From positions 20,393,501-20,457,500 of the forward strand of contig NC_081413.1 of assembly GCF_030272615.1 (NCBI RefSeq): a DNA stretch of 64,000 nucleotides, read 5' to 3'. The DNA is from Cryptomeria japonica. Taxonomy: Eukaryota; Streptophyta; Pinopsida; Cupressales; Cupressaceae. Position numbers and translations under genes: made by a program. Below the pieces are notes generated by a model, which saw only the letters and a program-made list of their open reading frames with translations, searched no databases and was not told the DNA's origin. This document shows positions 35,505 to 47,819 of the stretch, one piece after another (position 1 is the first letter of the stretch; the number at the start of each line of letters is the position of its first letter).

Positions 35505-36690
35505 ATCTCTCTAACTCCTACAAACCCAATCAAAGCACTTGTAATTTTGAAGACAAATGATATGAATTAATAGAGTTTGTAAACAATTATCGACTAATAT
35601 TTTAATTGTAAATATTGCACAAAATTTCAGCAGCTACTTGTCGAGAAGTTGTCTATGTGTTACATTTAACATGTAGTAAAATGTTACCTATATAATTTTT
35701 ATAATTTTGATTATATATATGAAGCCACAATTGATGTCACCTTGAAATTGGTTTTCCTAGTAACTCTAGAAGCATCCTAATTTGTGATTGATTGAGAACA
35801 AACTCTCCAACTATCTTAGTTTTTCTTGACTTTGTACTTAAATGATGTCCCTAAAGAGTTGTTACTATGCTTGCCTCAACCTACCTAGTAAAATAGTCTT
35901 TCAATTGTCTAATACAATTGATGTCATTTGTATCTAGTATTACATTACCTAAAACCTTGTTATTGTTTTTTAAAATACCCTTGAGCTACTTATGCTATCT
36001 CAGCCTTGAAATATTTATCATTATGTAGTGTCGTAAATTGCACCCCATGTAATTCTATGCTACATAAGAGCCTCTGCTTTATACTAATTGGAGATCTTCT
36101 TCATCTCCTTGTCCATTAGTCCATCTCACTTGATCCATCAACCTTTACCTTGTCCTTTTCCAACCCTGCCGATTATTTGACTCATAGAAACTAGCGCGTT
36201 GTGGAGACGTCTGCATGTTGCACTAGCATCTCACAAATCTACCAATCTGAAGGTAGTAATTGCAGCATTACACCTATGCCTAGAAGATGCCTATAACACC
36301 TCTCCACAATCATTGACATTCGTTTTCATCCCAACATGTTAATCTTTGCTTTTGAAGCTCATTTGGTCTTTGTAGTTGCGTCTCTAGCTCTCTCCTTGGA
36401 ATGAAATTGGATTCATGCTTGTTCATTGTCTCATTTCAAAGCTCTCTTTGGCTGTGTCCTTGGCTCTCACATATTGCTTCCATTTTCATTCTTTGAGGAA
36501 GACCGACTTCTTCTTCTTCATCATCCAACACACTTCTCACTTTGCATATGGAAGGGGAGTCTTCTTCTTCCTCTATCTTTTGTTTTTCTCCATAGAATAT
36601 TTGTTGACATATTGTTGTTGTATCTTTTATCTATCATCTTAACTATCTTTTCATCTATCTATCTTGGTTATCCATGGAGGTGGAAACACC
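35505..36690. other. Intergenic sequence upstream of the coiled-coil pseudogene
   Basis: The first 300 bp would be the promoter side of the pseudogene; no clear TATA box was found. A dispersed repeat lies at 35795-36010. The rest, up to the polypurine tract at 36691, may be the 3' part of an LTR element but has no readable domain. Confidence 0.4.
35795..36010 (+). repeat. Dispersed repeat, partner of 46085-46300
   Basis: CTTAGTTTTTCTTGACTTTG, GATGTCCCTAAAGAGTT and CTATGCTTGCCTCAACCTAC occur in the same order and orientation at both places. About 60 bp just before it (35755-35815) also match 45855-45925, but in inverted orientation, so the pair is a mosaic. Confidence 0.75.
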
Positions 36691-36706
36691 AAAGAGGGGG
36701 TCTAAT
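36691..36706 (+). promoter_or_regulatory. Possible polypurine tract and LTR start (plus orientation)
   Basis: AAAGAGGGGGTCTAAT followed directly by TGTGGGAGTCCTC resembles a PPT/3' LTR junction. No second LTR or matching internal domains were found, so this rests on the motif alone. Confidence 0.3.
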
Positions 36707-38233
36707 TGTGGGAGTCCTCTAAAAACACAACCACAACCTTTTTGTCCTTGTTCCTCTTGTGTGCAGGTTGCTGAGTAGCTTTGGGGAGATTGATGGAGAC
36801 TTCAAGCATGGCCAGACTATGAGACTACATTTCTTCCCTTTTTTCTTTTTATTATTTCCATAATAATCATATTTTATTTTTGTATCAATATTTGCTTAGT
36901 TTCTGTTATTTCGGTATGTTCCCATCATAGTCTGCTCTCTGTACGAACTCTATGACTCTATTCATAGAGGATGTCGGTGGATCGTGTTTTCATCTTAGAA
37001 CCACATGTGCGTCCTTAGATAGAGTGACTAGAGGGCCTCTGTGACATTTTTATGGGAAGAACTACATCTAATGGTAATTCAATGAATATTTTTTGAAGGA
37101 CTTTGGGAACAAATTTCCTAAATCACTTTGCGAGTGAAGCCATCCTCATGCACTAGAAATTGTTTAAAGGAGTAACACGCTATAGATTAGTGAATTTTGA
37201 ACCTATTTAAGAAAACAATAATGCTAATAACAACTCGAATCCTTGTAAAAAATGCATAATTACAATACTTGACTCTCTTAAAAACCATATAACATTTTAA
37301 AGAAATAAACAAATGTCTATGTTTCATATTTTGATTAACATATAAGCTATTTTAAAAAATCCCTAATTTTTAATTTTTTTTTCAATTGGGAAGGTGGGAG
37401 TCCCTCATAGTTGAAATATTTAATCCACATAACAAAGTAACTTTGCAATAGTATAGAGCTAAGTCAAGCACATGCATTGAAAGAGTCACCACTACTTTGA
37501 CCAAAATAAATGGAGGTTAGAAAGAAATATCAGAAAGGGACTAAAATATTAAATGCACTCGGAGCTGTATGGAATGCTTGCAACTTTCACATTTACTTTT
37601 TAAAGGATTTACTAATCGTCACCTCATATATAGACTAACAAAGGAGTGGCCATGAATAAATCATTGATGATCACAATTGTTGACCGCTACTTCTTTTTCT
37701 TAACCTTCTTTTGAGGTCAATTTTGTTTCTTTTCAATGCGGTCCAAGGCAGCATTGGGAAAAATAGCAACTCAAGTGATAGTGAAGGTCTTCTGTTCAAC
37801 TAAATTACACTGGCAAAGATGTCTCGACTCTTCTCACACACACCCACTCTTCAGGTTTCAATTAGACATTCTAGATGGACTATATAGTGACCTAATCAAA
37901 GACAAGTCAAAAATTATATAGCCTCCTATATAAACTAAGGCAACTCTTAATTCCTTGTGTGACATGGTGAGTAAGAGCCATGGTAAAATTTATGTTGAAT
38001 GACTACGAATAAATAACTGAACATTACAATTGTCTTGTCATCTCTATGAACAATTCGTCTATTTAATATTTTCCTACTTTGACATTGATATATAACTAAC
38101 CTTCAAGACTAATTCAAATTTTCATAAGTTCAACTAAATGTCGACAACATTCACAAAATGACCACCATTTTCATCACAATGCTCTCATCCTCCCACCACG
38201 TTCATTTGTGGAAGATAAAAGAAATCAAACCTC
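36707..38233. other. Intergenic sequence, possibly LTR in its first part
   Basis: If the junction at 36706 is real, some hundreds of bases from 36707 would be a 3' LTR. I find no end or target duplication. The rest is A/T-rich without a gene. Confidence 0.35.
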
Positions 38234-38967
38234 TACAACCTACATACATAAAAGAGAGGGAAATGGGTTTGGATTGGGGTTTTGCCTTTAGGTCAAAGCC
38301 CAGTTTTGAAATTAACCAAGTAATGAAAGAAAGTAATTGCAAGTAGTTGTAAATGAAAGATTGAATTATAAATTAGCTCAGGGGAGGTTATGATAGCAAT
38401 GTTGATATAAATTCTTGTGTGGAATTGAATGTTGGAATCAATCTCCTCTTCAATGGTTGAATCCTTGACTTGAATGCAACACCTAGCCTTGAAGGGAGAC
38501 TTTAGGATGCTCAATAATGGAAAAGAAGTCTTGAAGGCTCTAGAATTCTTGATCGCTTGTGCACCTTGAATCTATCCAGCTTCGACCTATCCAAATTATG
38601 GAAATGAGAGGACAAATGCCCCTTAAATACATGTTAGTGGATTTGATTTTTGTCATAGGCCATCATCGGGGTAGTTTCCCGCCCAATGCACAACCAACAA
38701 TGCAACCCTAGGAAGGGTCCTACCCCAAAATAGGGCAGGGACAAGGGCGCCATGCCCCTATCCAAGGGGGGAGAGTGGTGCCACACCCCTGTCCTACCCC
38801 TTTCTCCAGGGAAGAGTGTGGACGGGGTGATGCAGAGGCCAAGAAAGAAGCTATTATGAGGGTTGAGCAATCTCCCCTCTCCGATCAGGCCAGAGGATTC
38901 AATCTTGCGTGCATGAGGACCCTAATGCAATCAAAAATTTCTAGGGTCACAATGATATGACACTACA
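38234..38967 (-). repeat. LTR, copy B (3' LTR of the gypsy remnant to the right)
   Basis: It matches 880-1642. In minus sense it starts TGTAGTGTCATATC at 38967, preceded by the polypurine tract GTGGGGGCTAAA. A TATTTAAGGGG box lies at about 38619-38630. The interior of the element therefore lies to the right, where gag and protease remnants in the same orientation are found. Confidence 0.72.
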
Positions 38968-39745
38968 TTTAGCCCCCACTTTAGTAGGAGTATAAGCGTA
39001 CACCAATGCTAGTGGTAAAGTTCAAGGAAATAAGACTGAAAAACTTTTACCACGTCAAGAAGGCAAGATGCACCAAGCCCCTGGTGGACTTAGAATATTA
39101 TAACTTCGATTGACAAAGTAAAAGGGAAGATCGAGAAGGGGAGAACCATCATTGCAAGTAGCAAAGTTCCCTTCACTATGAGTCATGAAAGCAAGGATAC
39201 CAAAGATTACAAAGAAAAACAAAGTTCACTAAGTAATTCTAAGTATCACAAGAAGGAAAATATGAGCGAAGTGTATGCCCCCACATTAAAGTGATTGTGC
39301 TTGCCTTATCGAGAATGATTTCCTTAAGGTGGGATACACCCAAGAGAGAGAGAAGGAGGGAGCACATTATCGCAAGGATTCAACCCCCAATCAAAGAATA
39401 AACTCAAGGATAATGAACACAAAAGATGAGGTATTGTCGCTTTCCTCGGGGTCAGTATGTTATATGATAGCTCATTTATATCATGTATGTATATGCATTC
39501 CCCAAAGAAGGACACTACCTTAGAAGAAAGGGAAGAGAGGATATCTTTTGAGTAAACATGAAAGATACCAAGAAAATATCTCAATGCTTTGCATCGTCTC
39601 CAAGTAGACATTAAGGAAACAATAGAAGAACATGGATACATAACTAAGAATGGTTACAAATGAGAAAGAAAGTACAAGGGGGAATATTTGTAGTACCAAT
39701 ATTGCTAATCTAGCACAAACATCTGCCACCCGATCTTGTTGATTA
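38968..39745 (-). other. 3' non-coding part of the gypsy remnant
   Basis: After the polypurine tract there is purine-rich, G-containing sequence without a supported reading frame. Short frames at 39324-39729 show no family resemblance. RT, RNase H and integrase, expected between protease and LTR, are absent. Confidence 0.5.
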
Positions 39746-42101
39746 CTATTTCAGGACATCGAGCACAACAGATGGACCTATCACAAGATCCAAACAAGGA
39801 CTATGCTCAAGTGGTAAGTCACTTTGTTTGATTCTAGGAGCTAGGATTAGGGTTTGCGAAAATTCATCTGATAAATGCTTGTCCACATCAACATACTCAT
39901 ACTCGCTATCAGAAGTATTAGGATTTGTACTGCCATTATGAATAACATTTTCTCCCATTTCTTCGTCAAAGTTTAGAGAAAGAGGAGCAAGAACACAAAT
40001 AGGTGTAAAACCATCACATGGTTTGTGCAACTTATGATTAGGAGATGTAGGTTGAACATCTTTCTTAGGAGAAAAGGGAATCATGTTAGCTGTTGGAGTC
40101 TAAGGAGATTGAGTATTTTGAGGGATAGCTTCACGAGCTTGAACACGGCGTCTTTGCTGGTGTTCTCTCTCACAACGATTCCATCAAGTCTTAGTGAAAT
40201 ACTGAGAAGGAGGAGGAACACTTGAAAAATTAGGAATGTTTCTCTCCTTGAAAGTGGAAGGTTGAGGTTGAGGTTTTTTTGGTTTAACAATGGGAGAAGC
40301 AGGCCTTATGTCTCGATAAGAGGAAGGAGGTGGAAAGAAGCCATAGAAAGTAGGAATATTAGGTGTAGGAAGGAGACCAGGTCCATCATGAGGAGGAGGT
40401 ATAGGTCTAACCTTAGAAATAATATTGTTGTTCTCCTTAAGAGAAGGTAAAGTCACATCCATAGGTATAGGTGGACAATCTTCCTTAGGAGGGAGATTAG
40501 TTTCCTCTGTGAGGGGAAGAACCTTATCTTGAAGAGTAATAGGAATGTCATGTGTTCGGGATCTAGGTTGACTTAAAGATAAAATCATATTGTTCTTCCA
40601 TTTTTGATAAGTTTGAAAAAGAGCATCCCTCCTTGATGGAAGAGATTGAAATTGTTTAGGCCAAAAGAGATCAATAGGAACAACTAGGCTTCTTTCGAAT
40701 GGATGAAATAAGCTATGGATTCACGATTATGATTTCTCCATTGTGAGGAAATTTTAGACACTTGTGGATTGGAGAAGCAATATCCTTCATGTAAGATAGC
40801 CAAGGATAACCCAACTTCACATGGAATTGCTCAGAAGAAGGTATGGTAACAAAGTCAACATCCAAGGATTTAGTATAAACTTCAACATGAAGGGTAATGG
40901 AGCCAATGGTAGGACAAGAGAAGGAATCAAATAACTTCACAACCACATTAGAAATATCATATATAGTGGTTTATGCAATTGTAAAGTGAAAAGATACTCT
41001 TCAGTTATGACATTAACCATGCAAGAGGGATCAATCGGGGCACCATGGCAAGGGATATCCTTAACCTTCACAATTATGTATAAAGGGCCATTGGGTGCTC
41101 TAATGGTCTCACTAGGGTCAAATGTAATACAATAATCCTTAGGAGTATCCTGTGTTTCTACCATATTAACCAAGTTTGGAGCCATAGAAGTGAATTCTTC
41201 AGAAGAGAGAGAATTAGACACAATCTCAATAACGTTAGAGGTATGAGAAGGCAAGGGATCAAAGAAAATATTAAGATTTTGATTAGAAGGAGCTACTGAT
41301 TTATTCCCTTTATCATTCACACCTGCCAAAGCTATAGTATTATTACCAATCAAGTCTTGAATCTTATTTTTCAATGCAAAATATTTCTCAATATCATGAC
41401 TAGACAATGAAATTGGAAAAAAGAATTGTTATCAAAATAAGGGGATGCAAGTTTAGAAGGATCAATTTGTTTTATAGGAGGAAGTTTGATAACATTTTTC
41501 TTCAACAATTGAGACATAATACTATGTAAAGATTCATTCAAAGAAGTAAAATGTCTTTCTCTTTGGAAAAATTTAGAAATAGAAGGCACACCTGTTGTAG
41601 CATTCACATTGTTGTTGTTGATTGTATCATTCAACTTGATGAAGACTTTTGTTTGTTTGAACTTCCCAAACGGTTATTGAACACTCTCCCCCTTATCACT
41701 CAGAGCCATAGGAGTAGATCTCTCCATTTGACTCACAACCAGTTGATAATTGTGGAGTGTTGTGCACAACTATGTGAAGGAAGTAAACTCAGACAAAAAA
41801 GATTTTCCCTAATATCGTTTTGTAAATTAGAAATGAAAATTCTTTGAATATCATTATCAAGTACATAAAAAGAAATTTGAGGACACAAATGCTTATATCT
41901 ACCTTTTAAATCGGTCACTTTTTCTTTAACACCTTGTTTGCAATGCATTAAATCAATCAAAGTGATTTTAGGACCAATGTTATTTTTAAATTGTTGGATG
42001 AAAGCATTTGCCAATTATTTAAAAGAAGTGTGAGAATAAGAAGGAAAAGAGCAATACCATGGCAAAGCCTTATCTCTTAGGGTTCTTGTAAACAATTTTG
42101 C
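39746..42101 (-). pseudogene. Ty3/gypsy gag-protease remnant lacking RT and integrase
   Basis: Read leftwards from 42101: Gag (AKLFTRTLRDKALPWYCSFP, LANAFIQQFKNNIGPKIT, LIDLMHCKQG), then a Gag C-terminal block (IEKYFALKNKIQDLIGNNTI). The protease follows, with GAPIDPSCMVNVITEEYL, where D is the likely catalytic residue, and VKLGYPWLSYM plus CLKFPHNGEI. A proline-rich linker follows at 40588-40184. The blocks lie in different frames with several stops and shifts. Beyond about 39746 no RT is found. Either the copy was internally deleted or it belongs to a non-autonomous gag-only group. Its 5' part is cut off by the LINE fragment at 42102. Confidence 0.78.
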
Positions 42102-43337
42102 TTGGGTTACAGATATATTTCTTCCCATCTTCCAATAGTGGATGCTTTGAATTCAAGGTGGAATTTGCTATCTCCCATCTCTGTTTGGAAATGTAGATTT
42201 CATAATGTATGGTCTGTTGTGCTTGAGCCTAAGCTTGTGCACTTTTCTTGGTGTATTCTTTTCCAGGACCTTCCTGTTGGCTCTCAGTTAGTTCATAAGG
42301 GAGTACAAGACCCTTGATGTCCCTTTTGTGGGCATCCTAAATTCTTTTAGCACCTCTTATAGTTTTGTAAGAGGGGTCAGAACTTTTGGGTCTGGATACA
42401 TGATTTTTTCAAACCCTTTAGACTTGAATCTTTTTTCAGGCACATGATCCTTCTAAGAGATTCTCCCCATTTTCCTAAGAAATTCACCCCTGTCTGGCAT
42501 GCTTTTCAAGGTGGAAATTCTTTTTAGGATATGGAAGGATAGAAATATATTTATTTTTTCCCAAATTTTTATGGATTCCAATGTCTCACTTTATTCTAAA
42601 GCTCTCATATATTCAAATGTGCTTCTACAGATTCAATTTCAAGCAATTAAGGTTGCTTTGGAAGTGGCTCACCTGCAGGTTTTTCTTGACTACTAGGGCA
42701 ATGCCCCTTGTGCTATGGCTAGGGTTCCTCCTAAAGACCCTTCTTCCCCTTGTGGCCACTCCCCCTCCTTGGGTCAACGATGGGGGCAAAGCTTTTTTGC
42801 TCAACCGTCTCATTCTCCTAAGTCCCAAGCCACCGCTCGGCAATCTGGTTATGGGTCTGCCCGTGCTATGCATTGATGTTTCGCCTCTTCACCCGCTTGG
42901 GGAGGGGCTGGAACCACTGCTAGTGGTGGTGATGGTTAGTTTGTTGGTGGTGCTGGAGCCTCGCAAGGAGGTGGTTCTAGTTGGCCAACAATCATGCCCT
43001 CCAAAGGGTTCCCTCAGTTCACTCTTGCTATTTCTCCTCAATGTTCGATGGCTCCTGAAGAAGATAAGGAAGATAAGGGTGACGATGGTTGGTCCATCCC
43101 TACCGTCACTCCTAACCCTGATGACATTTGGGGTAAGCATGATGACAAGGATTCACCCCTGCTACTAATGAGAATTGCTCTTGTCGCTTATAAGCCTTTA
43201 TGTTGTTATTTGTTTTTTTATTCAGGAGTTATCAGTGTGACTCTTGGGATGTGATTGTGTGTCCATCCACCTTTTTTGTGAATATATACTATATTTTCTA
43301 ATTAATGAAATTTGACGCCCATATTCATAGAAAAAAA
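42102..43337 (+). pseudogene. 5'-truncated LINE: C-terminal end of ORF2 with zf-RVT domain, 3' UTR and A-rich tail
   Basis: From 42102 the plus strand reads SVWKCRFHNVWSVVLEPKLV, FSWCILFQDLPVGSQL and HKGVQDP, then CPFCGHPKFF. This is the zinc-binding domain that follows RT in plant LINEs (and related RNase H-type elements). Further on come VWHAFQGG and, after a shift, FRIWKDRNIFIF. Several stops are present. The 3' end has CTAATTAATGAAATTTG and an A-rich tail at 43331. The start at 42102 falls exactly where the gypsy gag reading on the other strand ends, so this is a truncated insertion into gag. The part at 42700-43250 has no known domain. Confidence 0.75.
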
Positions 43338-44023
43338 TAAATACGAAAAAAAATGAATGCGAAAAATTATGACAATGAATGTCGATTTGCGCTCAAAAAC
43401 CCAAAGTAGACAACTCTAAAAATAAATTTCCATCTCCATTTTTTTCGAGAGATAATTAAATCAGAGTTTTTCTGCACCATTTTAGCAGAGTAAACTGAAA
43501 AGAGAGAAATCTTACCATTTCAAGGACAACGCACTAGAAAGAGCAACTTTGAAATTCTACGCACATAGCTAGATACTGGACTTGCATAATAAATATGCGA
43601 ATACTGGATGGGCATAGCCATTTCAACAATTAATGAATCTTGCATGAGCAAAGTTTTTGGCATTCGGGTCTGAAAGTGTTTCTTGCGTGAGAACTCTTAA
43701 TTCTGGCAGGCAAAGCCCACCATAAAGAACCAATCGACTAGTTAAATTTGACTCTCCTAAAAAATTAATTCATATTTTATTTTAAAAAAATTTCATTATG
43801 ATGGTCAGCTATTTGTTTATTGATTTTAGTGTTACCTTCAAAAAGAGTTGACAAACATTTTGATCTTTATAGATACATGAATGAAACAATTATTAACTTT
43901 TGACTTTTCATTGACATCAATGACAACAATTTCCAACAATCTTTTCTTTTTTTATTTTGATAAAAGAAACATAAAAACTTACGTATCCAAATCAATAAAA
44001 AAAACTTATTCATAAATTCAAAT
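43338..44023. other. AT-rich intergenic sequence
   Basis: No gene and no continuation of the gypsy gag beyond the LINE were found. It is the 3' flank of the carboxylesterase pseudogene. Confidence 0.45.
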
Positions 44024-45095
44024 CTAACATAGTAATATGTTCTCCAATAATCTATTCATAAAATTGGAGATGTCATCCAGGAAATGAGAAGACAAAGGAT
44101 ATGGCATCGCAAAAAAGCCATGAAACGCGCTTTCGTAGAAGAGAAGCTCCGCCTCTTTCTTCATCTTCTACAAGTACTCCATATATAGCAGCCGTCGACC
44201 GCGAAGAATATCTATCCCGCCAATCACCACCAAACTTGCCGGCAGACGCGCCGCTAAAATATCCGGAGAATTCGAACTCATCACATTAGCGGCAGAATGG
44301 TCCCTGCTCGCTCCCGCTGGCAAAAATGCCCGCCAATACCAGTCGCTATACTCCAATGTAATTAGCGGCACAATTCTGACGGGGCGCAAATCGCTATACT
44401 CCAATGTAATTAGCGGCACAATTCTCCGAAAGCGTTCTTTCTTCGCCGCCAAAAAAGGGCTGAATCCACAATTCTGACGGGGCGCAAATCGTCCATGCTC
44501 TCTGCCACGCGGCATCCAACGTTTCCTCCAGCACTGTCTCCCATCAGAAAACAACGCGACACGTCAGCATTGCCAGGCAAGAAACTGCTACCAGCGTGGC
44601 TCTTAAGCCACGTCAGCACCGCAAAGCAGTCATCGTAAGCGGCGGGGAACTTGTGCTCAGGGGCCAGCCTGTACTCCACCGACACCACCACCACCCGCCG
44701 GCAAAACACATCATACCATACAACTGTTGGGCGGCCGACAGCATAGAGAAGCCGCCGCCATGAAAATACACCACCACCGGCAGCACCTCCCTTTCATTGC
44801 CGTTTTCATGTACTGGAACAAACAGACGGACCCAAACGCCGTTAACGTGGTCTATAACGGCGTCTTTGGTATATACTCCATGTTTGGGCTTGTCGTTGGC
44901 GGGCACAGAGGGCATGAGGCACCATAGAAGCCACGCCGCCAGATGCCTGTTAATGGTGCCGTCGCTTCTCTGCAGTAAAGAGGTGCCTGCTTTTAAAGCC
45001 CAGCAGAGCCACTGTACGCGGAGAGGAAGGCTGCTCCTAATTTGATCCAGTTGGCTGTTCGTAAGAAGCCTCACATTCTTCGCATTCCCTTCCAT
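44024..45095 (-). pseudogene. Plant carboxylesterase (CXE / GID1-like alpha/beta hydrolase), pseudogene
   Basis: ATG at 45095 (MEGNAKNVRLLTNS) starts a class I plant carboxylesterase-like protein. It has the oxyanion-hole motif VVVYFHGGGF, then, after a frameshift near 44710, VVSVEYRLAPEHKFPAAYDD and the nucleophile motif FLMGDSAGGN. A T-run near 44450 shifts the frame; FFGGEERTLSE is readable only in the third frame. Then PLITLEYSDWYWRAFLPAGA, SPDILAARLPASLVVIGGID (catalytic D) and, after a TAG at 44168-44170, AFHGFF (catalytic H), ending near 44024. A 48-bp duplication lies at 44345-44425. The length without the duplication is about 340 codons, normal for the family. The triad residues are all visible but the gene is broken. 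Confidence 0.88.
44345..44425 (-). repeat. 48-bp duplication inside the carboxylesterase pseudogene
   Basis: GCTATACTCCAATGTAATTA... occurs at 44345 and 44393. The spacer ends of this unit also match 44467-44491 over 25 bases, which suggests a copying jump between the two sites. In protein terms RIVPLITLEYSD occurs twice with DLRPV between. Confidence 0.9.
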
Positions 45096-45920
45096 TGAAA
45101 ACTTTTCGTTCTGAATCAAGAGCGAATGGCTATTTTAACGCCTGATGATAAAGAGTCGCCTTTTAATTGCACACCAATCTGTCGGTGAAGTCATAAAAAT
45201 TTACATGAATTCAAATACTTACTCTTTATTCAAATCAGAACCGTACCGTTTCTAGCAACGCCTTTATATAGCTTAATTAAAAATGAAAGCAGTCTCGTCT
45301 ATTTATAGAACTTTTTACCTATATATTGAAAAGGTACTATTAATCTTTATTTTTCCTTTAAAAGAACGACAGAAGTTCAATTATATTGTCTGTACTCTAG
45401 CTGTTGGTAAGCTACTCTCTTCTACAATGATTTATTTCTCAACAAAGTGTGTTTTAGTGGTCATTAATATTACTCAATTTTTTTTATCTTAAGAGTCACA
45501 ATTTACTTAGATTTGCACAATGGTGATCTGACAATGGTAATCTGGGTTAGATCATCCTTACATATTTTGGGCTTTTGTCTTTCAATTCTAAATTCAGTGG
45601 GTTTTGTCTTCAAGTTGATTGAAAAATAATTCTAACTACAAAAAGAATAATAATCAAATATAAAATAAATTTTTTTATGATGCTTATTCTCCTGCTTCAT
45701 CTCTCTTAAATATCTTTTTCCTCCAATAGATGTAAGCCTTCACATGATCCTTACTATTATGAAAAATAAATTTTAAATATAATTTTTTTATTTAAATTAT
45801 TTCATTTTTGTTTGGAAATAGTTTAAGATCGATGAGGGAACATCATAATCCACCCTTCCTAAAATTATTTGTTTTCAATTAATCACAAATTAAGATGCTT
45901 TTAGAATTACTGTGATCTGA

Positions 45921-46038
45921 AATTTTTCTTAAAGATCTATAATTATCAATCTTCCATTGTCCTTGTGATGTAGTTAACTAATTTTTCTTAAAGATCTATA
46001 ATTATCAATCTTCCATTGTCCTTGTGATGTAGTTAACT
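45921..46038. repeat. Perfect 59-bp tandem duplication
   Basis: AATTTTTCTTAAAGATCTAT... to GTAGTTAACT occurs at 45921-45979 and, with no difference, at 45980-46038. Confidence 0.97.
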
Positions 46039-46084
46039 TATATTGTGCTACTGTGATAAATTTAGGATTTAGAAACTTTGCACC

Positions 46085-46300
46085 AAGTGATGTTTCTCCA
46101 ACTTTCTTAGTTTTTCTTGACTTTGTACTTCATTGATGTCCCTAAAGAGTTATTACTATGCTTGCCTCAACCTACCTACCAAGATAGTCCTTCAATGCTC
46201 TAATAAGGTTGATCTGTCATTTGTATGTCATACAACATTACCTAAACCTTGTTATTTTTCTTTAAAATACCTTTGAGCTACTTGTACTACCTCAACCAAA
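46085..46300 (+). repeat. Dispersed repeat, partner of 35795-36010
   Basis: Same order and orientation of blocks as at 35795-36010, with a moderate number of differences. No coding meaning was found. Confidence 0.75.
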
Positions 46301-47535
46301 AAAAAGTTTGGTTATCTTACCATCTTGGAGAGTAGCAAGTACAATTTACCAATTTAAGAAATTAATCACTATACATGTTATTTGGCAAATCACAAGATGA
46401 AAACTCATTGCAACTATATTCAAGTTTCCTCTTTCAAAAAAAAGACTTGCAATCTTTACAATTGATGTCTAACTCGCTAATGAATTGTTTAGTACTTGTG
46501 AAAAAGATGATTTATTCCTAGTAGATGGCATTTCTTTCAAATTTACTCAATCTCGATCAATTAGATCATCCCAATGAGGTATTTCCTTGAAATTATCTTT
46601 GAAGTAGCACTTCTCTAGGTTATCTTCATCTGATTTTTTCTTATACAATGATTGTATGAAGAATAATTGTGTTATCACAAGATAGAAAAATCCATATATC
46701 TTACATCATACACAAAAATTTAGGAACATAACAAATTCCTTTCAACACTGTATACCCATGGACTCTCTGTTCCTTTTATTATCACAAACATGACACTTTA
46801 CATAGTTGTGTATACAAATAATTATGTTGTATTTTGTAAAATTACCAATGAGAGAAAGATGAAATTGTACCTTTGTTTTAGCATGTATCTTGGAGTCCCC
46901 TACTTATCATGTTGTCTCTATGCATGTTATTTCAACCTCATGGATTGGCTAATTATGAACATATTAATATATTAAAGTACTGTTATACTTTTATTTTTAT
47001 TAGCCTAAACAACCTCAAAAACCAATTATGGGTTGCATGATGATGGTTTCTATGATGGGTTGTATGAATTTTTATCATGGTATTTTAAAACTTTGTTTTG
47101 ATCTATGTTAGATATTTATAGTGATATTTTGCATCCTCATAAGTCTATATTAAGGGCTTCAGATGGAGGCATGATTAGAGTTCATTTTGTACATAAGTGA
47201 TATTGGTTTAAAGTTTGAAGAATAGAAGAGAAGGAAGGAAGGAAAGATTGTATTTAATCTATGTTTTACGAAAATAATACAAGCATAAACCTCTCATCTT
47301 GATGGAATTTTTTTCTCCACATAAATATTAAGGGGGTTTGAGATGGAGGCATGATGAGGCAACTCCAAAGCCCACTTTAATCATCTCTGTGATATACAAA
47401 CACTTGGTTGGTATCCGATCCGCAGGCAATGGGTCGTCTACGCCTCTCCAGCGAACCCTAACATACAGTGAACTTAGGTATGCAAATCTCTATCTTCAAA
47501 GAATCGCACAAATATATATTCCTATTCGTAAAACT

Positions 47536-47788
47536 GACGAGGTGACAAATTTGAAAAGCCTGAATGAACGTTTACTGACTACAATTACCAATGATAGAAA
47601 AGAAATAGATGGGTTGAAAAACAAATTCAGAATGTGTGAAGACGCCAGTACCAAATTGCTTGAAACAATAACTTCAGATAAAAACAAGTGGATTTTTTGT
47701 GAAAAGGATATGAAAGATACAATTTCAGAGCTAGAATATAAGCTTAAAGAAGCCACAAATTTCAGTGCGAATCATGAAAAATTTATAA
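47536..47788 (+). pseudogene. Fragment of the coiled-coil gene (right arm)
   Basis: The plus strand reads DEVTNLKSLNERLLTTITND, then KNKWIFCEKDMKDTISELEY, collinear with residues near the N-terminus of the pseudogene at 32296-35504 (its stretch 35320-35060, minus strand). It matches the first of the two internal copies there, since it continues into EYKLKEA. The frame is open to 47811, but homology ends near 47788. Directly after it comes the match to the far left arm, so about 3.8 kb of gene body are missing here. Confidence 0.82.
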
Positions 47789-47819
47789 CTAATCATGTAT
47801 GTTTTGAATAAGAACTATT

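Larger units (their letters stand above)
45096..47535. other. Intergenic sequence with small duplications
   Basis: The first few hundred bp would be the promoter side of the carboxylesterase pseudogene. A perfect 59-bp tandem duplication lies at 45921-46038 and a dispersed repeat at 46085-46300. GC-richer DNA at 47380-47535 precedes the coiled-coil fragment; an open frame runs through it from 47338 but resembles nothing known. Confidence 0.45.

Noticed and set aside
36415-36722. Two overlapping hydrophobic frames on the plus strand
   Set aside because: The text is a T/C-rich low-complexity translation (FFF, LLL, YLL) with no domain.
42994-43254. Acidic plus-strand frame in the LINE 3' region
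   Set aside because: It is open for only 86 codons, is not joined to the zf-RVT text in frame and has no known domain; it may be degenerate ORF2 end or UTR.
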